A stretch of DNA of 26,247 nucleotides from Methanomicrobiales archaeon (lineage in GTDB: Archaea > Halobacteriota > Methanomicrobia > Methanomicrobiales > JACTUA01), in NCBI GenBank assembly GCA_028678555.1, contig JAJRDF010000006.1:1-26247 (forward strand). The letters are read 5' to 3'. Shown piece by piece: positions 22,073-26,247 of the stretch. Each line of letters opens with the position of its first letter. Positions within the stretch are counted from its first letter, which is position 1. The translations under genes and the position numbers were made by a program. The notes under the pieces were generated by a model that saw only the letters and a list, made by a program, of their open reading frames with translations, made no database searches and was not told the DNA's origin.

Positions 22073-23554
22073 ATGTCGGTGATGGTCCTCGGAACGGCAT
22101 CCCACGCAGGGAAGAGTACGGTGGTCGCCGCCCTCTGCAGGGCCCTGTTCCGGAGGGGCATCCCGGTGGCGCCCTTCAAGTCACAGAACATGTCCCTCAA
22201 CTCCTATGTGACGGCGGACGGTGCCGAGATCGGGATCGCCCAGGCGGTCCAGTCCTTTGCCGCGGGCCTCCCGCCGCGGGCCGAGATGAACCCCATCCTC
22301 CTGAAGCCGAAGGGGGAGGGGATCTCGCAGGTCGTTCTCATGGGGAGACCCTACCGGGACGTGCCCATCGCCGAGTACTACCGGGAGTCGGACCGCCTGC
22401 TGGAGGTGGCCCTGGACGCCTACCGGACGCTGGAAGGGGAGTTCGGGAACGTCGTGGTGGAAGGGGCCGGCGGGGCCGCGGAGCTGAACCTCTACGACCG
22501 GGACATCGCGAACGTCCGGCTCGCGAGGGCGCTCCGGCTCCCTATCCTCCTCGTGGGGGACATCGAGCGGGGCGGCATCTTTGCCCAGCTGTACGGCACC
22601 CTCCAGCTGCTCCCCGGGGACCTCCGGCCCCGGGTGAAGGGACTGATCGTGAACAAGTTCCGGGGAGATCCCGCCCTGTTCGAGAACGGGATCACAGAGC
22701 TGGAGCGGATCTGCAGGGTGCCGGTGCTGGGGGTGCTCCCCTACGCCACCATCCCCCTCCCCAGCGAGGATTCCCTTTCCCTTCCGGACAAGAAACCCCT
22801 GGGCGGTGCGGTCCAGGTCGCCATCCTCCGCCTCCCCCACCTCTCCAACTTCACGGATTTCGAGGCACTGGAGCGGAGGGTCCCCGTGGAGTACGTGGTG
22901 CCGGGTGCCCCCCTGGACAGATTTGACTGCATCATCCTGCCCGGCACCAAGAACACGGTGGATGACCTGGAGGTCCTCCGTGACCGGGGAACGCTGGACC
23001 AGGTCCGGAAAGCCCGGGAGCGCGGGATCCCGGTCATTGGCATCTGCGGCGGGTACCAGATGCTGGGGAAGGAGATCATCGACGAGGGAATCGAATCCGG
23101 CCGACCGGGCGTCCACCCGGGCATCGGCCTCCTGGACTGTGTGACTTGGTTCCGCACCTACGGGAAGACCACCGAGCAGGTGCGCCGGACCGCCCGGCCG
23201 GTGGGGCCCATCCTTACCCCGATGGGAACGGTGACAGGCTATGAGATCCACATGGGGACCACGGAGCGGGGTGCGGATACCGAGGCGTTCGATGCTGAGG
23301 GAGCTGTCTCTCCCGACGGTCTCGTCATCGGCACCTACCTGCACGGGCTCTTCCAGAACGAATCGGCCATCCGGGCCCTGGTGGAGTTCCTGTACCGGAG
23401 GAAGGGGCTGGTCCCGCCAGGGGAGCAGGAGGGAGCAGCCGCTGTTCCGGGGAGCACGGGTGATCCCTACGAAGCGCTCGCCGACCTCTTCGAGGCCCAT
23501 ATCGACCTGGAGAAGATCCTGCCCTTCTTCACGGTGAAAACCGGGATGCAGTAA
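22073..23554 (+). CDS. cobQ: Cobyric acid synthase (adenosylcobyrate amidating)
   Basis: A 493-residue glutamine-dependent amidotransferase that amidates four carboxylates of the corrin ring in cobamide synthesis (also called CbiP). The N-terminal synthetase domain starts with the P-loop-like GTASHAGKST (7-16) and has KSQNMSLNSYVT and EGAGGAAELNLYDRDIAN. The C-terminal class I glutamine amidotransferase domain has the nucleophile in GICGGYQMLG (C325) and conserved histidines in YEIHMG (about 393) and GTYLHGLF (424). The length is normal for the family. The ATG at 22073 fits the family N terminus; the upstream open frame is antisense to nrdJ. It shares a palindromic TATA box with nrdJ. The repeat R3 follows 54 nt after its stop codon. 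Confidence 0.95.
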   Translation: MSVMVLGTASHAGKSTVVAALCRALFRRGIPVAPFKSQNMSLNSYVTADGAEIGIAQAVQSFAAGLPPRAEMNPILLKPKGEGISQVVLMGRPYRDVPIAEYYRESDRLLEVALDAYRTLEGEFGNVVVEGAGGAAELNLYDRDIANVRLARALRLPILLVGDIERGGIFAQLYGTLQLLPGDLRPRVKGLIVNKFRGDPALFENGITELERICRVPVLGVLPYATIPLPSEDSLSLPDKKPLGGAVQVAILRLPHLSNFTDFEALERRVPVEYVVPGAPLDRFDCIILPGTKNTVDDLEVLRDRGTLDQVRKARERGIPVIGICGGYQMLGKEIIDEGIESGRPGVHPGIGLLDCVTWFRTYGKTTEQVRRTARPVGPILTPMGTVTGYEIHMGTTERGADTEAFDAEGAVSPDGLVIGTYLHGLFQNESAIRALVEFLYRRKGLVPPGEQEGAAAVPGSTGDPYEALADLFEAHIDLEKILPFFTVKTGMQ

Positions 23555-23605
23555 CGGAAGGATGATTCCTTTAGATGAAGCCGGTATTCCGGTTTCGTTG
23601 AGTAC

Positions 23606-23760
23606 CAGTGAGACGCTCTCGGGGGCTCACCGCCCCCGCCGCGTGGGCACCCCCCGCCGGTGTGCTGGATCCGGTGATCCCTCTGTTCCCAAGGACCGAC
23701 GTGGCGGGACTATCCTCATCGGGGTGGGGCCGGGAGGGGGCTGGCCCCCTCCCGCACCAT
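23606..23760 (+). repeat. Dispersed multi-hairpin intergenic repeat, copy R3
   Basis: Begins with GTGAGACGCTCTC (23608-23620) and hairpin C (CGGGGGC 23620-23626 / GCCCCCG 23632-23638, loop TCACC). The ATCCTCA box is at 23712-23718. It ends with hairpin A at 23731-23754 (10-bp stem, loop CTGG). The first 30 bases are identical to copy R4. It lies downstream of cobQ in the same sense, and also between convergent gene ends, as the next gene is on the minus strand. No other feature is seen in 23555-23825. Confidence 0.8.
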
Positions 23761-23825
23761 ATGACACCCTCCCCAGTCTTGCGCGACAATAATCGTCAAC
23801 AAAAAGAGGATTGGAAGGTCAGCGT

Positions 23826-24086
23826 TCAGCTGATGATATTCATGATGGAGCGGAATCCCTCGCTCCCGTCATCGTCGCACTGGACCGCCTCGACCTTTGA
23901 GAGGTCTATCTGCTGCACCACCCTGCTGCGGAGGCAGTAGGCCCGTGCAGGGGAGGTGATCCACTCCCCCTTCACCCGCATCGCCTTCGAATGGGCACAG
24001 AAACGGCAGTAGTCCAGGGTAACCACCACCCCATCCTGGCAGGCGACCTCCCCTTTCTTCACCGGAAGTTCCCTCACCTTACCCAT
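23826..24086 (-). CDS. Small Cys-containing protein, unknown function
   Basis: An 86-residue protein with cysteines at CQDG, a CRFC pair (YCRFCAHS), and further single cysteines in AYCLRS and QCDDD. The CxxC pair could bind zinc or an iron-sulfur cluster. The start at 24086 has GTGAGG just upstream. It is 37 nt after the YkgJ-type gene on the same strand, so both probably share a message. I do not recognise the family; it resembles small uncharacterised methanogen proteins. It might be a metal carrier or a regulator. Coding is supported by the codon pattern and by the placement in the operon. Confidence 0.65.
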   Translation of the reverse strand: MGKVRELPVKKGEVACQDGVVVTLDYCRFCAHSKAMRVKGEWITSPARAYCLRSRVVQQIDLSKVEAVQCDDDGSEGFRSIMNIIS

Positions 24087-24123
24087 CGGTCCTCACTCCG
24101 GTTCCTGTGCATCGTCCCTCTTC

Positions 24124-24615
24124 TCAGGAATAGATCTCCACACGGTATCCCTCTTTCGAAAGGGTATCCAGGACCCGTTCCCTCCAGCGGCCTTCGTCCC
24201 TGTCTGTCAGGAGGGTGACCCGTTCCTGCCAGCACCTGGCGAGATCTGCGTCTTTCGAGAGCAGCGCCCGGTTGCCGCCCACCGTTCCGATCTCCGTGCC
24301 ATCCCGGGAGAAGATCTTCATGGCATAGCACCGGAAGCTCCGGCAGAAGGGTGGCCGGGTGGCATGGATGGTGCAGACGAATCCATGAGCCTCCGGGTCC
24401 TTCCGGAGGAAGGTACACCACTCCGGATGGGCCGCAGCCGCTCCCTTCTCTTCAAAGAGGGCGCGGAACGCCGGATCCAGGTGGGCGCGGAAGAGCTCCC
24501 CCGTGATCTGGAACCGGCAGAAGAAGTCGCCGGGACCCAGGTTCCGCTCGATGGTCACGTACCTGCCGAAATTCACGCAGCATTTCCCGCACCGGGTACA
24601 CTGGAATTCTGGCAT
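24124..24615 (-). CDS. YkgJ-family Cys-cluster protein (putative zinc/iron-chelating)
   Basis: A 163-residue protein with the family pattern: an N-terminal CTRCGKCCVNFG, a middle WCTFLR, then FVCTIHATRPPFCRSFRCY. The family is described as putative zinc- or iron-chelating; some members are linked to methylation or oxidation of other proteins, but no activity is known here. Length is typical. It is the first gene of a two-gene minus-strand unit and is divergent from the ferric reductase-like gene 68 nt away. A weak TATA (CTTTATCC opposite 24645-24652) would place the transcript start very near the ATG. Confidence 0.88.
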   Translation of the reverse strand: MPEFQCTRCGKCCVNFGRYVTIERNLGPGDFFCRFQITGELFRAHLDPAFRALFEEKGAAAAHPEWCTFLRKDPEAHGFVCTIHATRPPFCRSFRCYAMKIFSRDGTEIGTVGGNRALLSKDADLARCWQERVTLLTDRDEGRWRERVLDTLSKEGYRVEIYS

Positions 24616-24683
24616 AACGGTCCGGGAAGAGGTTCCCCTGCCGCGGATAAAGGAGTATCGGAGACCGGAAAGCCGGAGGGAGA

Positions 24684-25340
24684 TTGTCTCAGGGATTGAA
24701 AACCGCGATCTTCTTCACCTCCCGTTGCATGGTACGGTACTGGATGTTGGTGCCCCGCTGGGCTGTTCTGGCAGGAGTTGCGGTCCTGTACCTCCTGGTC
24801 ATCTGGCGCGTCCTCGCCGGCGGCACTGATCCCTGGTCCGTGACCATCCGGCTCGCAGCCCTCACGGGCCTCCTCACCCTGCAGCTGGCCGCCATGATGT
24901 CCCCCTTCCTCCGTGAGATCCGGAAGGTCCTCGGCGCCCCGTTCCTGGCGGTCCACCACCGCGCAGCCCTGGCAGGCCTCATCCTCATCACCCTCCACCC
25001 GGTATCACTCGCGCTCCGGCTGGGGAGAGCGGACCTGTTCATCCCGGTGACACGATCTCTGGACGCGTTCCTGATGAATGGCGGGAGAGCCGCCCTCATC
25101 CTGGTGTACGCGGGAGTCCTTGCGGCCGTGTTCCAGGGGTGGCTGGGGAAGGGATGGCGCCCCGTTCATGCCCTCCTCTATATCGCCATCCTGCTGGGAA
25201 CCGTGCACGCCAACCTGATGGGATCCGACCTCTCTGATCCGGTCCTCTTCATTATCGTGAACGGGATGACGCTGCTCGTCGTGGCGGCATTCCTCGCGAA
25301 ACGGTGGCAGCGGCATTCTGCAGCCCCAGCAGCCCACTAG
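24684..25340 (+). CDS. Ferric reductase-like transmembrane protein
   Basis: A hydrophobic protein of up to 218 residues. Six or so membrane segments are visible, the first at VPRWAVLAGVAVLYLLVIW. Histidines in membrane-adjacent positions (AVHHRAALAGLILITLHP, then GWRPVHALLYIAILLGTVHA) are spaced as heme b ligands in the ferric reductase / YedZ-type domain. There is no flavin or NAD-binding domain, so it is a membrane cytochrome-b-like part alone. The start is uncertain: TTG at 24684 has GGAGG four bases upstream, and ATG at 24729 lies closer to the first membrane segment. The partner is unknown. It is unusual to find this in a hydrogenotrophic methanogen without other cytochromes, though it occurs. 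Confidence 0.78.
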   Translation: MSQGLKTAIFFTSRCMVRYWMLVPRWAVLAGVAVLYLLVIWRVLAGGTDPWSVTIRLAALTGLLTLQLAAMMSPFLREIRKVLGAPFLAVHHRAALAGLILITLHPVSLALRLGRADLFIPVTRSLDAFLMNGGRAALILVYAGVLAAVFQGWLGKGWRPVHALLYIAILLGTVHANLMGSDLSDPVLFIIVNGMTLLVVAAFLAKRWQRHSAAPAAH

Positions 25341-25387
25341 GCATTCTGCGAGATTACCATCACCGTGTAGTATCACGCGTGATTTCT

Positions 25388-25530
25388 GGTGAGACGCTCT
25401 CGGGGGCTCACCGCCCCCGCCGCGTGGTCATCTCCCGCTGAGGATGGGAGGATCCTTCGGTGTACACTGACCTGGCGGATCTATCCTCATAGGGGAGGGA
25501 CCGGGAGGGGGCTCGCTCCCTCCCGCACGA
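25388..25530 (+). repeat. Dispersed multi-hairpin intergenic repeat, copy R4
   Basis: Begins with GTGAGACGCTCT (25389-25400) and hairpin C (CGGGGGC 25401-25407 / GCCCCCG 25413-25419). The TGAGGAT box (25439-25445) pairs with ATCCTCA (25493-25499). Hairpin A is at 25502-25525, with one changed base in the stem that gives a G-T pair on the plus strand. The inner segment shares ACACCGAAG-like and ATCC/CCATCCTCA sequence with R1 in reverse complement. It lies 49 nt after the ferric reductase-like gene in the same sense. The rest of 25341-25612 holds only the promoter of the next gene. Confidence 0.8.
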
Positions 25531-25583
25531 TGACAGGGAGCCGTTCCGGGTGAGAGATCCGGGGGTCGGCCGCATCCTCACCC

Positions 25584-25589
25584 TTAAAA
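25584..25589 (+). promoter_or_regulatory. TATA-like box of the nucleotidyltransferase gene
   Basis: TTAAAA in CACCCTTAAAACCCC is centred about 27 nt before the ATG at 25613, and there is no ribosome site next to the ATG. This suggests a leaderless transcript. Confidence 0.5.
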
Positions 25590-25612
25590 CCCCCTGCGTC
25601 CTACTCCTACGC

Positions 25613-26247
25613 ATGAAGGTGTGCATCATGTGCGGGGGCGAGGGGACCCGCCTGCGCCCCCTCACGTTCGAGCGCCCCAAGCCCTGCATCCCTATCATGA
25701 ACATCCCCTCCATCCAGCACCTGGTCTCGCACCTCTCCAGCCTGGGATTCACCGATCTGGTGCTCACCGTGGGGTACATGGCAGAGGAGATCGAGCAGGC
25801 CCTGGGCGACGGGTCGCTCTTCAATGTCTCCCTGAAGTACGTCCGGGAAAAGACCAAGCTCGGGACCGCCGGATCGGTGAAGAATGCCCAGCGGTACCTG
25901 GAGGACGGGAAGTTCCTGGTGGTGGGCGGGGACCATGTCACGACCCTGAACCTGCTGGAGTTCTACCGGGAGCACCTGCATGGCCACGGGATCCTTTCCA
26001 TCGGCCTCGTCTCCATCGATGACCCCGGCGAGTACGGCATCGCCGAGATCGATGCCGATTACCATGTGAAACGGTTCCGGGAGAAACCGGCACCCGGGGA
26101 GATCTTCTCCAACCTGGCCAGCACGGGGATGTACGTCTGCAACCCGGAGGTGCTGGACCACATCCCTGCAGGGAAGAAGTACGACTTTGCCCGGGACCTG
26201 TTCCCTGCCCTCATGGAGGAAGGGAAGCTCCTGAAGGGCTGGCTGGC
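25613..26247 (+). CDS. Sugar-1-phosphate nucleotidyltransferase (partial, cut by the window end)
   Basis: The first 211 residues of a nucleotidyltransferase that would join a sugar phosphate to a nucleotide for cell-surface or glycan precursors. The pyrophosphorylase signature is CGGEGTRLRPLTFERPKP near the N terminus, with the metal-site aspartate in VVGGDHVT and later GEYGIAEID and FREKP. These fit the glucose-1-phosphate thymidylyl- or mannose-1-phosphate guanylyltransferase group, but substrate cannot be assigned without the C-terminal part. The first residues MKVCIMCGG fit the family start, and a TATA-like box centred 27 nt upstream supports the ATG at 25613. The reading frame is still open at the end of the window. 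Confidence 0.9.
   Translation, partial: MKVCIMCGGEGTRLRPLTFERPKPCIPIMNIPSIQHLVSHLSSLGFTDLVLTVGYMAEEIEQALGDGSLFNVSLKYVREKTKLGTAGSVKNAQRYLEDGKFLVVGGDHVTTLNLLEFYREHLHGHGILSIGLVSIDDPGEYGIAEIDADYHVKRFREKPAPGEIFSNLASTGMYVCNPEVLDHIPAGKKYDFARDLFPALMEEGKLLKGWL

Overview
The window looks like a high-GC chromosome segment from a methanogenic archaeon, most likely of the order Methanomicrobiales. The evidence is an archaeal-type leucyl-tRNA synthetase, a PIN-ATPase-KH protein of the PINA type, an archaeal SUI1-family factor (aIF1), an archaeal preflagellin/prepilin peptidase, archaeal secretion ATPase and membrane-platform genes, an Mvh-type [NiFe]-hydrogenase pair, and TATA-box promoters with several apparently leaderless starts. 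The order-level placement is inference from gene content; I could not run a search.

Layout. 1-5445: leuS and the PINA-like gene on the minus strand, flanked by GC-rich multi-hairpin repeats. 5446-6591 (minus): hisI and a class III signal peptidase (FlaK/EppA-like). 6712-9818 (plus): a tight hydrogenase operon of a 2x[4Fe-4S] ferredoxin, a V4R-like protein, an MvhG-like small subunit and an MvhA-like large subunit. 9859-13721 (plus): a small Roadblock/LC7 protein, a long Pro-rich protein with a C-terminal Roadblock domain that is split by a frameshift, a DUF2226-like protein, and a MinD-like ATPase with a MinD-type membrane-targeting tail. 13910-19735 (plus): an operon of a sensor-like protein, a 1075-residue GspE/FlaI-type ATPase, and two GspF/TadC-type membrane platform proteins. 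19885-22015 (minus): aIF1 and a class II (B12-dependent) ribonucleotide reductase. 22073-23554 (plus): cobyric acid synthase, divergent from the reductase across one palindromic TATA box. 23826-24615 (minus): two small Cys-rich proteins. 24684-25340 (plus): a ferric-reductase-like membrane protein. 25613 to the end: a sugar-nucleotidyltransferase cut by the window edge.

The most interesting part is 9859-19735. A type IV filament or secretion engine (GspE plus two GspF proteins) sits beside two Roadblock-domain proteins, a MinD-like ATPase and three proteins with similar small N-terminal domains. The N-terminal 330 residues of the ATPase carry about seven copies of a short motif (acidic-D-L-S-x-L/M-M-x-R-L), and closely similar copies occur in the Roadblock protein encoded nearby. 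I infer a scaffold or polarity module attached to the secretion ATPase. No pilin gene is visible in the window; the peptidase at 5806-6591 could process such pilins from elsewhere.

A second notable signal is a dispersed intergenic repeat (four copies and one partial copy). Each copy lies just after the stop codon of an upstream gene and always in the same orientation relative to that gene, which suggests a 3'-end or termination element, or a small non-autonomous mobile element with insertion bias.
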